From contig NZ_AP023439.1 in assembly GCF_014701095.1 (NCBI RefSeq), forward strand, positions 620,001-684,000: 64,000 nucleotides of DNA, given 5' to 3'. The translations under genes were made by a program, and so were the position numbers. Source of the stretch: Streptomyces tuirus (lineage in GTDB: Bacteria; Actinomycetota; Actinomycetes; Streptomycetales; Streptomycetaceae). The notes under the pieces are model-generated. The model had not been told where the DNA came from and made no database searches. It saw only the letters and a program-made list of their open reading frames with translations. Positions 16,385 through 24,558 of this stretch are shown piece after piece. Every line of letters starts with the position of its first letter. The first letter of the stretch is position 1.

Positions 16385-17872
16385 ATGACCTCTCCGCTCA
16401 TCTGCCCCGCCTCCGAAGGGCGTTGGACGCCACGGCTCTGGGGCACCCTGCTCGTGCTCTGCGCCGCGATGTTCCTGGACGCCCTGGACGTGTCCATGGT
16501 CGGCGTCGCCCTGCCGTCCATCGGCGCCGACCTCGGCCTGTCGACCTCGGCGCTGCAATGGATCGTCAGCGGCTACATCCTGGGCTACGGCGGTCTGCTG
16601 CTGCTCGGCGGACGCGCCGCCGACCTGCTGGGCCGGCGTCAGGTCTTCCTGGTGGCCCTGGGCGTCTTCGCGCTCGCCTCGCTGCTCGGCGGACTCGTCG
16701 ACTCGGGGCCGCTGCTCATCGCCAGTCGCTTCATCAAGGGCCTGAGCGCGGCCTTCACGGCCCCCGCCGGCCTGTCGATCATCACCACGACGTTTCCCGA
16801 GGGCCCGCTGCGCAACCGGGCGCTCTCCATCTACACCACCTGCGCGGCCACCGGCTTCTCCATGGGCCTGGTGCTCTCGGGCCTGCTCACCGAAGCCAGT
16901 TGGCGCCTGACCATGCTGCTGCCCGCACCCATCGCCCTGATCGCGCTCGTCGCCGGTCTGAAGCTGCTGCCGCGCAGCGAACGGGAGAAGGACCACAACG
17001 GCTACGACGTCCCCGGCGCCGTCCTCGGCACGGCCTCGATGCTGCTGCTGGTCTTCACTGTGGTCCAGGCACCGGAGGCCGGTTGGGCGTCGGCCCGCAC
17101 CCTGCTGTCCTTCCTCGCGGTGGCCGCGCTGCTGACGGTGTTCGTCCTGGTGGAGCGGCGCTCGGCGGGACCGTTGATCCGGCTCGGCGTGCTGCGCTCC
17201 GGCAGCCAGATCCGCGCCCAGCTCGGCGCCATGGCGTTCTTCGGCTCGTATGTCGGCTTCCAGTTCCTGGCGACGCTCTATATGCAGTCGCTGCTGGGCT
17301 GGTCGGCGCTGCACACGGCGCTCGCCTTCCTGCCCGCGGGCGCGCTCGTGGCGGTGTCGTCGACGATGGTGGGCACGATCGTCGACCGGTTCGGCACCCA
17401 GCGGCTGATCGCGGGGGGCTTCGCGCTCATGGTTCTCGGATACGCGCTGTTCCTGCGCGTCGACCTGGACCCGGTGTACGCCGCGGTGATCCTGCCGAGC
17501 ATGCTGCTGATCGGCGCCGCCTGCGCCCTGGTCTTCCCGTCTCTCAACATCCAGGCCACCAACGGCGTCGACGACCACGAGCAGGGCATGGTCTCGGGCC
17601 TGCTCAACACCTCCGTCCAGGTCGGCGGAGCGATCTTCCTGGCCGTCGTCACGGCCGTGGTGACCGCCGGCGCCCCCGCGGACCCCACTCCGCAGGCCGT
17701 CCTGGACAGCTACCGGCCCGGGTTCATGGTCGCCACGGGCATCGCCGTCGCCGGCCTGCTGATCACCCTCACCGGCCTGCGGCCCAGCCGGGGGAGGAAG
17801 TCCGCGGGCCCGTCCGTCGTGGTCGCCAAGTCCACTCCCAAGGAGGCGGAGCGCGTCGCCGTGCGCGACTAG
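16385..17872 (+). CDS. MFS drug efflux transporter (DHA2/14-TMS type)
   Basis: 495 residues, ATG at 16385. Fourteen membrane segments can be counted, with the DHA2 signature LDALDVSMVGVALPSIGADL in helix 1 and WIVSGYILGYGGLLLLGGRAADLLGRR. Such proton-driven pumps export drugs or endogenous metabolites. The gene was probably repressed by the neighbouring MarR through the 27-bp palindrome. With that regulator broken it may be constitutively expressed. It ends in a strong hairpin. Confidence 0.88.
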   Translation: MTSPLICPASEGRWTPRLWGTLLVLCAAMFLDALDVSMVGVALPSIGADLGLSTSALQWIVSGYILGYGGLLLLGGRAADLLGRRQVFLVALGVFALASLLGGLVDSGPLLIASRFIKGLSAAFTAPAGLSIITTTFPEGPLRNRALSIYTTCAATGFSMGLVLSGLLTEASWRLTMLLPAPIALIALVAGLKLLPRSEREKDHNGYDVPGAVLGTASMLLLVFTVVQAPEAGWASARTLLSFLAVAALLTVFVLVERRSAGPLIRLGVLRSGSQIRAQLGAMAFFGSYVGFQFLATLYMQSLLGWSALHTALAFLPAGALVAVSSTMVGTIVDRFGTQRLIAGGFALMVLGYALFLRVDLDPVYAAVILPSMLLIGAACALVFPSLNIQATNGVDDHEQGMVSGLLNTSVQVGGAIFLAVVTAVVTAGAPADPTPQAVLDSYRPGFMVATGIAVAGLLITLTGLRPSRGRKSAGPSVVVAKSTPKEAERVAVRD

Positions 17873-17895
17873 TGCTTCGGGGGACGCCTCCGGCC

Positions 17896-17931
17896 GTGCG
17901 CCCGGCGGGCTGCCTCGCCCGCCGGGCGCAC
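17896..17931 (+). terminator. strong intrinsic terminator after the MFS gene
   Basis: A perfect 15-bp stem, GTGCGCCCGGCGGGC (17896-17910) with GCCCGCCGGGCGCAC (17917-17931), and a 6-nt loop. Confidence 0.75.
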
Positions 17932-17949
17932 CCCTGTTCGACTCGCCGT

Positions 17950-18234
17950 ATGACCGGTCACGGGGGACGGCGCAGTCAGGCGGAACGCGACGCGATCACC
18001 GTCGAGACCGGGTACGCGCTGTGCAGTGCTGCCTTCGCCGCGGCGGTGGTGTTCGGGGCCGTGGCCGGGCCCGCGCTGCTCTTCGACCTGCCGGGCACGG
18101 CCGAGCGCCTGCTGCTGCGCGCCGGCACGGTGCTCGCGCCGGTCCTCTTCGTCGCGCGGGCCGTCAGTGTCCTGCTCCGGTTCCGGACGGCGGATCAGCC
18201 CAGCCAGCCCGGCCGCACCAGCCCCGACTCGTAG
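17950..18234 (+). CDS. small two-helix membrane protein (DUF6332-like)
   Basis: 94 residues. GRRSQAERDAITVETGYAL leads into two hydrophobic helices (AFAAAVVFGAVAGPALLF and AGTVLAPVLFVARAVSVLLRF). The pattern matches a Streptomyces-specific hypothetical family, DUF6332 by recollection. Its last 40 nt overlap the convergent response-regulator gene. Function is unknown. Confidence 0.65.
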   Translation: MTGHGGRRSQAERDAITVETGYALCSAAFAAAVVFGAVAGPALLFDLPGTAERLLLRAGTVLAPVLFVARAVSVLLRFRTADQPSQPGRTSPDS

Positions 18235-18860
18235 GCGAGGACGACCAGTTGGGCGCGATCGCGGGCGCCGAGCTTCACCATCGTGCGACTGACGTGGGTC
18301 TTCGCGGTGAGCGGGCTGACGACCAGGCGGCGGGCGATCTCCTCGTTGGACAGGCCGATCCCGACCAGCGCCATCACCTCACGTTCCCGCTCGGTGAGCC
18401 GGGCCAGGGCGCCGGCCGCCGCCGGTTCCTTGGAGCGGGACGCGAACTCGGAGATCAGCCGCCGGGTCACGCCCGGGGACAGCAGGGCGTCGCCCGCGAC
18501 CACCGCCCGGACGGCGCGCAGGAGTTCCTCCGGCTCGGTGTCCTTGACCAGGAAGCCGGAGGCGCCGGAGCGGATCGCCTCGAAGACGTACTCGTCGAGC
18601 TCGAAGGTGGTGAGCATCACGACCCTGACGTCCTCCAGGCCGGGGTCGCCGGTGACCTGCCGGGTCGCGGCGAGGCCGTCGAGGGCGGGCATGCGGATGT
18701 CCATCAAGGCGACATCCGGGCGCAGTTCGCGGATGCGGCGCACGGCCTCCTCGCCGTCGGCGGCCTCCCCGGCCACCTCGATGTCGGGCTGCGCGTCGAG
18801 CAGCGCCCGGAACCCCGCCCTCACCAGGGACTGGTCGTCGGCCAGCAGTACGCGGATCAA
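18195..18860 (-). CDS. NarL/LuxR-family response regulator
   Basis: 221 residues. The start is a TTG at 18860: it follows GGAGG closely and overlaps the kinase TGA as TTGA, while no ATG or GTG precedes IRVLLADDQ. The receiver has Asp8/Asp9 and phospho-acceptor Asp54 (VALMDIRMP), Thr in MLTTF and Lys in FLVKDTEPEE. The C-terminal LuxR helix-turn-helix is LTEREREVMALVGIGLSNEE. It is the output partner of the co-transcribed kinase; targets are unknown. Confidence 0.92.
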   Translation of the reverse strand: MIRVLLADDQSLVRAGFRALLDAQPDIEVAGEAADGEEAVRRIRELRPDVALMDIRMPALDGLAATRQVTGDPGLEDVRVVMLTTFELDEYVFEAIRSGASGFLVKDTEPEELLRAVRAVVAGDALLSPGVTRRLISEFASRSKEPAAAGALARLTEREREVMALVGIGLSNEEIARRLVVSPLTAKTHVSRTMVKLGARDRAQLVVLAYESGLVRPGWLG

Positions 18861-20101
18861 CGGTCCTCCTGTGCCGGTCCGGGGGACGTGCCGGCGGTTG
18901 CCGTCAGCGGCAGCACGGCGAGCACCCGGAACCCTCCGTCCGGGCGGGGGCCCGCCTCGATGGTGCCACCCAGGGCCGCGGCCCGTTCCCGCATCCCGAT
19001 GAGCCCGTTGCCGCTGCCGCCCGCGCGGTCCCCGGTCGCGGGCCCGTCGTCGTCCACGCACAGCCGCAGCACACCGGCCTCGGACGCGAGGTGCACGCGC
19101 GCGTGCCGCGACCCCGAGTGCCGGACGACGTTGGTCAGGGCCTCCTGGACGATCCGGAAGGCGGCGAGGTCGCTGCCGGGAGCGAGGCGCGGCGGCTCCC
19201 CCTCGACGTCCACCGTGAGACCCGCGCTCGCGGCCTGCTCCACCAGTTCGGGCAGCCGGTCGAGCCCGGGCGCGGGGGCGCGCGGCGCGTCCCCCGGGGC
19301 GCGCAGGGTGTCGAGCACCTGGCGCACCTCGCCGAGCGCCTCCTTGCTCTGGTCCTTGATCGTGGTGAGGGCCGTGCGGGCCTGCTCGGGGTCGGTGTCG
19401 AGGAGCATGAGGCCGACCCCGGCCTGGACGTTGATGACGGAGATGCTGTGGGCGAGGACGTCGTGCAGCTCCCGGGCGATCCGCAGCCGCTCCTCGTCGG
19501 CCCGCCGCCGCGCGGCCTCGGCCCGTTCGGCCCGCTCCCGGACCCACTGTTCGCGCCGGACACGGAACAGCTCCGACACCGCCGCGATCGCCACCACCCA
19601 GGTGGCGACCACGATCTCCTCGCCCCAGGAGGCGGCGGAGTCGCCGGACGGCGGCAGCCACCGGAAGAGCCAGTGCGCCACCAGGACGTGTCCGGCCCAG
19701 AGCATGCCCATCGCGGCCCACGCCGCCCGGCGGTGCCCGGCGACGATCGCGCTGAAGCAGGCGAGGGCGACGGTGAAGAGCACCGGCCCGTAGGGATACC
19801 CGGCTCCGAGATAGACCGTGACGGCGGCCGCCGTGCCGAACAGCACGGCCACCGGATACCGCTTCCGCCACAGCAGCAGCCCGCCGGCCACGAGCAGCAG
19901 CGCCCGCGCGAAGAGATCCAGCTCCGCCCGCTCGCCCTGCTGCCCGTGGGCGGCGAAGTTCGACCCGGCCAGGACGAACGCGGTCACCAGGACCGTGGAC
20001 CGCCAGGGCCATCGCGGCTCGCGCCCCTCCCACCGGTCCCACCACGCGGGCCCGGTCCGCCACCACCGCGGCGGACCGCCCCGCGCACGCTGCTCGTCCA
20101 T
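18857..20101 (-). CDS. two-component sensor histidine kinase (HisKA_3 type)
   Basis: 414 residues from the ATG at 20101; an in-frame ATG at 20128 would add nine residues. Four to five membrane helices span about residues 35-175. The dimerisation/phospho-acceptor segment is RIARELHDVLAHSISVINVQ with His in ELHD. The ATPase domain has IVQEALTNVVRHS (N box), DDDGPAT (G1) and GNGLIGMRERAAALGG. It belongs to the DesK/NarX-like group typical of Streptomyces. The sensed signal is unknown. It is coupled to the regulator by TTGA. Confidence 0.92.
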   Translation of the reverse strand: MDEQRARGGPPRWWRTGPAWWDRWEGREPRWPWRSTVLVTAFVLAGSNFAAHGQQGERAELDLFARALLLVAGGLLLWRKRYPVAVLFGTAAAVTVYLGAGYPYGPVLFTVALACFSAIVAGHRRAAWAAMGMLWAGHVLVAHWLFRWLPPSGDSAASWGEEIVVATWVVAIAAVSELFRVRREQWVRERAERAEAARRRADEERLRIARELHDVLAHSISVINVQAGVGLMLLDTDPEQARTALTTIKDQSKEALGEVRQVLDTLRAPGDAPRAPAPGLDRLPELVEQAASAGLTVDVEGEPPRLAPGSDLAAFRIVQEALTNVVRHSGSRHARVHLASEAGVLRLCVDDDGPATGDRAGGSGNGLIGMRERAAALGGTIEAGPRPDGGFRVLAVLPLTATAGTSPGPAQEDR

Positions 20102-20200
20102 ACCGGCCACGCTAGACGCCACGCTCACGCGGCCGCGTCACCCCGGCGTGGTGATCACGCGTACTCCATGGGAAGTACGCCCGTTCACCGGGCCGGCGGT

Positions 20201-20893
20201 CTACGGGGACGGGGGAACCAGCCCGACCCCCCGGGCGAGCTGCCCCGCCGCGTTCCGGAAGAACGTCTCCCGGTCCTCCACCACCCGGTTGAACTGGCCG
20301 AACAGCTCGAATCCGACCAGCCCGTACAGCTGGGCCCAGGCCGCGACGAGCGCGGTCACGACCTCCGGGGGGAGGTCCGGGGCGAGGTCGGCGGCCATGC
20401 GCTCGGCCTCCGGGCGGAGGTCGTCCGCCAGCGGGGGCCGGGCGAGCCCGGCGTTCCGGTGGGCGTCGCGGGCGATGCCGATGAGCAGGAGCCCGACACG
20501 GGCGGCGGCCGGGACGGTGGTGTCGGGGGCCGTGTAGCCGGGGACGGGTGAGCCGTAGATCAGCGCGTACTCGTGCGGATGGTCCAGTGCCCAGCCGCGC
20601 ACCGCCTCGCAGACCGCGATCCAGCGCTCGAAGGGCCCGGCCGCCGGTTCGTGCGCCGCCTCGGCGCTCTCGCCGAGGGAGTCGTAGGCGTCGATGATGA
20701 GGGCGGTCAGCAGGTCGTCACGGCTGGGAAAGTAGCGGTACAGCGCCGAGGAGACCATGCCGAGCTCACGGGCCACGGCCCGCAGCGAGAGCCGGGCGGC
20801 ACCCTCCGCCGCGAGCTGTCTGCGGGCCTCGTCCTTAATGGCCGCGGTGACTTCGATCCTGGCCCGGGCACGGGCGCCGTGTGCGGTGCTCAT
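20201..20893 (-). CDS. TetR/AcrR family regulator
   Basis: 230 residues from ATG at 20893. The helix-turn-helix is in residues 12-60 (AIKDEARRQLAAEGAARLSLRAVARELGMVSSALYRYFPSRDDLLTALI). The C-terminal half fits a WHG/TetR_C-type ligand domain (ERWIAVCEAVRGWALDHPHEYALIYGSPVPGY). It diverges from the deazaflavin-dependent oxidoreductase, and the gap between them carries several copies of one inverted motif, so it likely represses both. Confidence 0.9.
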   Translation of the reverse strand: MSTAHGARARARIEVTAAIKDEARRQLAAEGAARLSLRAVARELGMVSSALYRYFPSRDDLLTALIIDAYDSLGESAEAAHEPAAGPFERWIAVCEAVRGWALDHPHEYALIYGSPVPGYTAPDTTVPAAARVGLLLIGIARDAHRNAGLARPPLADDLRPEAERMAADLAPDLPPEVVTALVAAWAQLYGLVGFELFGQFNRVVEDRETFFRNAAGQLARGVGLVPPSP

Positions 20894-20913
20894 GCCGAGC
20901 AGTCTCCCATGAA

Positions 20914-21040
20914 AGAAGAGCAGTGCACACAAAAGAGAGCGGTGAACAAATTCGAGAGCGGTGCTCTTGCTTCGGTGTACGGCCTCGTGCAGACTGACAC
21001 CAGAAGGAGCGAGAGCAGTGCTCACGGAAGAGAGCACCGC
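20914..21040. promoter_or_regulatory. array of TetR-type operator elements
   Basis: Five related elements lie in the 172-bp divergent gap: AGAGCAGTGCAC near 20917, AGAGCGGTGAAC near 20935, AGAGCGGTGCTC near 20955, AGAGCAGTGCTC near 21011 and the opposite-strand form AGAGCACCGCTT near 21030. The core is GAGC-R-GT-GCTC, a short dyad. Together they look like a multi-site operator for the adjacent TetR. Confidence 0.6.
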
Positions 21041-21065
21041 TTCGCCATCACCCGAGGGGACCCCC

Positions 21066-21515
21066 ATGTCCACGCACGTCCAGAAGCCCGGCTGGTTCAC
21101 CGTCAACGTCCTCAACCGCTGCGTGGCCTGGCTGACCCGACGCGGCGTCAGCGTCTGGGGCTCCCGCGTCCTCGCCGTCCGCGGCCGCAAGAGCGGCCAG
21201 TGGCGCACCACCCCGGTCAATCTGCTGACCCTGGACGGCAAGCAGTACCTGGTCGCACCCCGCGGCCATGTGCAGTGGACGCACAACATGCGCGCCGCGG
21301 GCGGCGGCGAACTGCACCTCGGCAAGCACGTGGACACCTTCACCGCGACCGAGGTCGCCGACGACGACAAGACCCCGATCCTGCGCGCCTACCTCAAGCG
21401 CTGGAAGGCGGAGGTCGGGGTCTTCTTCAACGGAGTCGGCCCCGACTCCCCGGACGGCGAGCTGCGCCGCATCGCCCCGGACCACCCCGTCTTCGAGATC
21501 ACTCGGACGAGCTGA
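21066..21515 (+). CDS. deazaflavin (F420)-dependent nitroreductase family protein
   Basis: 149 residues, ATG at 21066. The split beta-barrel Ddn/FDR-type pattern is evident: VLAVRGRKSGQWRTTPVNLL, YLVAPRGHVQWTHNMRAAGG and the C-terminal HPVFEI. These bind F420 (or other flavins) and reduce small molecules or fatty acids, and some act on nitro-compounds. Likely repressed by the divergent TetR. Its end overlaps the convergent geranylgeranyl-reductase gene by 17 nt. Confidence 0.85.
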   Translation: MSTHVQKPGWFTVNVLNRCVAWLTRRGVSVWGSRVLAVRGRKSGQWRTTPVNLLTLDGKQYLVAPRGHVQWTHNMRAAGGGELHLGKHVDTFTATEVADDDKTPILRAYLKRWKAEVGVFFNGVGPDSPDGELRRIAPDHPVFEITRTS

Positions 21516-22740
21516 CCTCCGCGCCCGCGGCGGGACGGCGGTCCAGCGCGGCCAGGACACGCTGGGCGATCGGATACGTGCGGACGATCTCGCCCAGCGA
21601 CGTCGAGCCCTGCGTGATCTCCTTGAACGCCCGCCACGCGGGGCGCAGACCCGTCAACGCCGCGTGAAACAGCCCCGGACGGCGCTCGAACGCCGTGAGC
21701 AGCCGCTTGCCGACGCTCATCTCCACCCCGAGCCCGGCCTTGACCGCGAACGCGTAGTTGAGGGCCTGCCGGCGTGTGTCCACGGCGTCGTGCGCCTCCG
21801 CGATCCGCACCGCCCACTCCCCCGCCAGCCGGCCGGACCGCAGCGCGAAGGAGATGCCCTCGCGCGTCCATGGCTCCAGGAGCCCGGCAGCGTCCCCGCA
21901 CACCAGCACCCGTCCGCGGGAGAGCGGCGAGTCGTCGGCACGGCAGCGGGTCAAGTGCCCCGAGGAGATGCTCGGTTCGAATCCGGCGAGGCCGAGCCGG
22001 CCGATGAACTCCTCCAAGTACCGCTTGGTGGCGGCGCCTTCACCGCGGGCCGAGATCACCCCGACGGTCAGCGTGTCGCCCTTGGGGAAGACCCAGCCGT
22101 AACTGCCCGGAATGGGGCCCCAGTCGATGAGCACCCGGCCCTTCCAGTCCTCGGCGACGGTCTCCGGCACCGGGATCTCCGCCTCCAGGCCGAGATCCAC
22201 CTGGGCGAGCTTGACGCCGACATGCGCCCCTATGCGGCTGGCGCTGCCGTCCGCCCCGACGACGGCCCGGGCGAGCACGACCTCGCCGCCTTGCAGGACC
22301 ACGGCGACCGTGCGCCGGTCCGGCACCGTCGAGCCGTGCTGCTCGACCCGCTGGACCGTGACACCCGTACGCAGCTCGGCGCCCGCCTTCTGCGCGTGCT
22401 CGACGAGTTGCTGGTCGAACTCGGGGCGGTTGATCAGCCCGAAGAGCATCTGCCGGGAGCGGCGCGTGCGCGTGAAGCGGCCGTTGTTCGAGAAGGTCAC
22501 CGCGTGCACCCGGTCCCTGAACGGCAGCTCGAAGCCGGGCGGCAGGGCGTCGCGCGAGGGGCCGATGATGCCGCCGCCGCACGTCTTGTACCGCGGCAGT
22601 TCGGCCTTCTCCAGCAACAGCACGCGTCTGCCGGCCACTGCCGCCGCGTACGCGGCCGAAGCGCCCGCGGGTCCCGCGCCCACCACGACGACGTCCCACA
22701 CCTGCCGCACGTCGTCCGCCGAAGAGTTCTCGCTGCTCAC
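21499..22740 (-). CDS. geranylgeranyl reductase family FAD flavoprotein
   Basis: 413 residues, GTG start. An N-terminal Rossmann GxGxxG is WDVVVVGAGPAGASAAYAAA; GGGIIGP, the FAD-contact VVGADGSASRIG and RVLVCGDAAGLLEPWTREGI follow. This matches enzymes that reduce isoprenoid double bonds, for example in menaquinone or lipid chains. Substrate is not determinable. The gene stands alone and diverges from the M20 dipeptidase. Confidence 0.88.
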   Translation of the reverse strand: MSSENSSADDVRQVWDVVVVGAGPAGASAAYAAAVAGRRVLLLEKAELPRYKTCGGGIIGPSRDALPPGFELPFRDRVHAVTFSNNGRFTRTRRSRQMLFGLINRPEFDQQLVEHAQKAGAELRTGVTVQRVEQHGSTVPDRRTVAVVLQGGEVVLARAVVGADGSASRIGAHVGVKLAQVDLGLEAEIPVPETVAEDWKGRVLIDWGPIPGSYGWVFPKGDTLTVGVISARGEGAATKRYLEEFIGRLGLAGFEPSISSGHLTRCRADDSPLSRGRVLVCGDAAGLLEPWTREGISFALRSGRLAGEWAVRIAEAHDAVDTRRQALNYAFAVKAGLGVEMSVGKRLLTAFERRPGLFHAALTGLRPAWRAFKEITQGSTSLGEIVRTYPIAQRVLAALDRRPAAGAEVSSSE

Positions 22741-22932
22741 GATGGTCTACTGCTCCCGATCAAGCCGCCTGCCGCTGTCTCCCGCATCCTACGGCGGCGG
22801 TCACCGCAGGCCGCTGTGGGAGGATCGGCAGCGTGAGTGGCCCTTACACGGGGACGCGTCCACACCACACGATCACCGCGTACCGACAGAGGTACGCATC
22901 CGTACAACGTCGCACCCACGAGGAGCGTGCCC

Positions 22933-24288
22933 ATGTCGTCGAATCCGGTCGCCGAGACCGTCGCCTCACTGATGCCCAGGGCGAAGGAGGAGCTCACCGA
23001 ACTGGTGGCCTTCCAGTCGGTGGCGGACTTCGACCAGTTCCCCCGGAGTGAGAGCGAGGGCGCCGCCCGCTGGGTCGCGGACGCGCTCGCCGCCGAGGGT
23101 TTCCAGGACGTGGCCCTGCTCGACACCCCCGACGGCACACAGTCGGTCTACGGCTTCCTGCCCGGCCCGCAGGGCGCGAAGACCGTCCTGCTCTACGCCC
23201 ACTACGACGTGCAGCCGCCGCTGGACGAGGCCGCCTGGACGACCCCGCCGTTCGAGCTGACCGAGCGCGACGGCCGCTGGTACGGGCGCGGGGCCGCCGA
23301 CTGCAAGGGCGGCCTCATCATGCATCTGCTGGCGCTGCGCGCGCTCAAGGCGAACGGCGGCGTGCCCGTCCATGTGAAGGTGATCGCCGAGGGCTCCGAG
23401 GAGATGGGCACGGGCGGTCTGGAGCGGTACGCCGAGGAGCACCCCGAACTGCTGGCGGCCGACACGATCGTGATCGGCGACGCGGGCAACTTCCGGGTGG
23501 GTCTGCCGACCGTCACCTCCACCCTGCGCGGCATGACCCTGCTGCGGGTCCAGGTCGACACGCTCGCGGGCAACCTCCACTCGGGCCAGTTCGGCGGTGC
23601 CGCTCCCGACGCGCTCGCCGCGCTGATCCGCATGCTGGACTCGCTGCGTGCCGAGGACGGCTCGACGACCGTCGAGGGGCTCTCCGGTGAGGCGGGCTGG
23701 GAAGGGCTCCAGTACGAGGAGGAGCAGTTCCGCCGGGACGCCAAGGTGCTGGACGGCGTCGAGCTGATCGGCTCCGGGACGGTCGCCGACCGTATCTGGG
23801 CGCGGCCGGCCGTCACGGTCATCGGCATCGACTGCCCGCCGGTGGTCGGGGCCACCCCGTCCGTGCAGGCGAGCGCCCGTGCGCTGATCAGCCTGCGGGT
23901 GCCGCCGGGGGTGGACGCGGGCGCGGCGACCAAGCTGCTCCAGGCGCACCTGGAGGCGCACACGCCGTGGGGTGCCCGGGTGAGCATGGAGCAGATAGGC
24001 CAGGGCCAGCCGTTCCGCGCCGACACCACCAGCCCGGCCTACCAGGCCATGGCGGCCGCGATGGCGGTCGCCTACCCGGGGCAGGAGATGCAGTACGCGG
24101 GGCAGGGCGGCTCGATCCCGCTGTGCAACACGCTGGCCGCGCTCTATCCGCGTGCGGAGATCCTGCTCATCGGGCTGAGTGAGCCGGAGGCCCAGATCCA
24201 CGCGGTGAACGAGAGCGTGTCGCCCGAGGAGCTGGAGCGGCTGTCGGTGGCGGAGGCGCTGTTCCTGCGCACCTACGCGGCGAGCTGA
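22933..24288 (+). CDS. M20 family metallodipeptidase
   Basis: 451 residues, ATG at 22933 after GAGGAGCG. The dinuclear zinc site is visible: YAHYDVQP (His, with catalytic Asp two residues on), GRGAADCKGG (bridging Asp), AEGSEEMGTGG (catalytic Glu pair) and AQIHAVNE (last His). A dimerisation domain fills about residues 200-330. This group cleaves dipeptides such as carnosine-type or Cys-Gly substrates. It is cytoplasmic, and a hairpin terminator follows. Confidence 0.9.
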   Translation: MSSNPVAETVASLMPRAKEELTELVAFQSVADFDQFPRSESEGAARWVADALAAEGFQDVALLDTPDGTQSVYGFLPGPQGAKTVLLYAHYDVQPPLDEAAWTTPPFELTERDGRWYGRGAADCKGGLIMHLLALRALKANGGVPVHVKVIAEGSEEMGTGGLERYAEEHPELLAADTIVIGDAGNFRVGLPTVTSTLRGMTLLRVQVDTLAGNLHSGQFGGAAPDALAALIRMLDSLRAEDGSTTVEGLSGEAGWEGLQYEEEQFRRDAKVLDGVELIGSGTVADRIWARPAVTVIGIDCPPVVGATPSVQASARALISLRVPPGVDAGAATKLLQAHLEAHTPWGARVSMEQIGQGQPFRADTTSPAYQAMAAAMAVAYPGQEMQYAGQGGSIPLCNTLAALYPRAEILLIGLSEPEAQIHAVNESVSPEELERLSVAEALFLRTYAAS

Positions 24289-24306
24289 CCGCGCTGCCCG
24301 CGGCAG

Positions 24307-24334
24307 AAGGCCCTCGTCCCCGGACGGGGGCCTT
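24307..24334 (+). terminator. terminator after the M20 dipeptidase
   Basis: AAGGCCC (24307-24313) is inverted to GGGCCTT (24328-24334), with additional pairing inside the loop (GTCCCCGGAC). It begins 18 nt after the stop. Confidence 0.65.
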
Positions 24335-24558
24335 CCCTACGGCCGTCCCATGGACGCCCCCCCGCCTGCACCTGCTGCGCTTCCCGGCCGGCCAGGCCCA
24401 CCTGTGGCGCGACGGCGGCGAACTGCCCCTGGCCGCTGCCGGAGACGAGGCGCGGCTCGGGCCGCTCCGCCGCGCAACGGCCCTGCGGCACCCAGCCCTT
24501 TTTGCTCTGGCCTCGGAATCCCCGTGCCGGGTAAAGGGCGCGCGCGGCGGGCCCGTTG
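24335..24558 (+). other. gap with a possible coding remnant
   Basis: No intact gene is seen. On the plus strand one frame reads RLHLLRFPAGQAHLWRDGG and goes on with GC3-rich codons for about 50 residues, without a start codon. It may be a fragment of a degraded gene; no family is recognised. Confidence 0.3.

Noticed and set aside
22741..22932. Promoter or riboswitch in the gap between the geranylgeranyl-reductase and dipeptidase genes
   Set aside because: No stable leader structure or convincing -35/-10 pair could be picked out by eye.
24335..24558. A hypothetical start-less ORF as a real gene
   Set aside because: It has no start codon or ribosome site, and no family could be recognised; kept only as a possible remnant.
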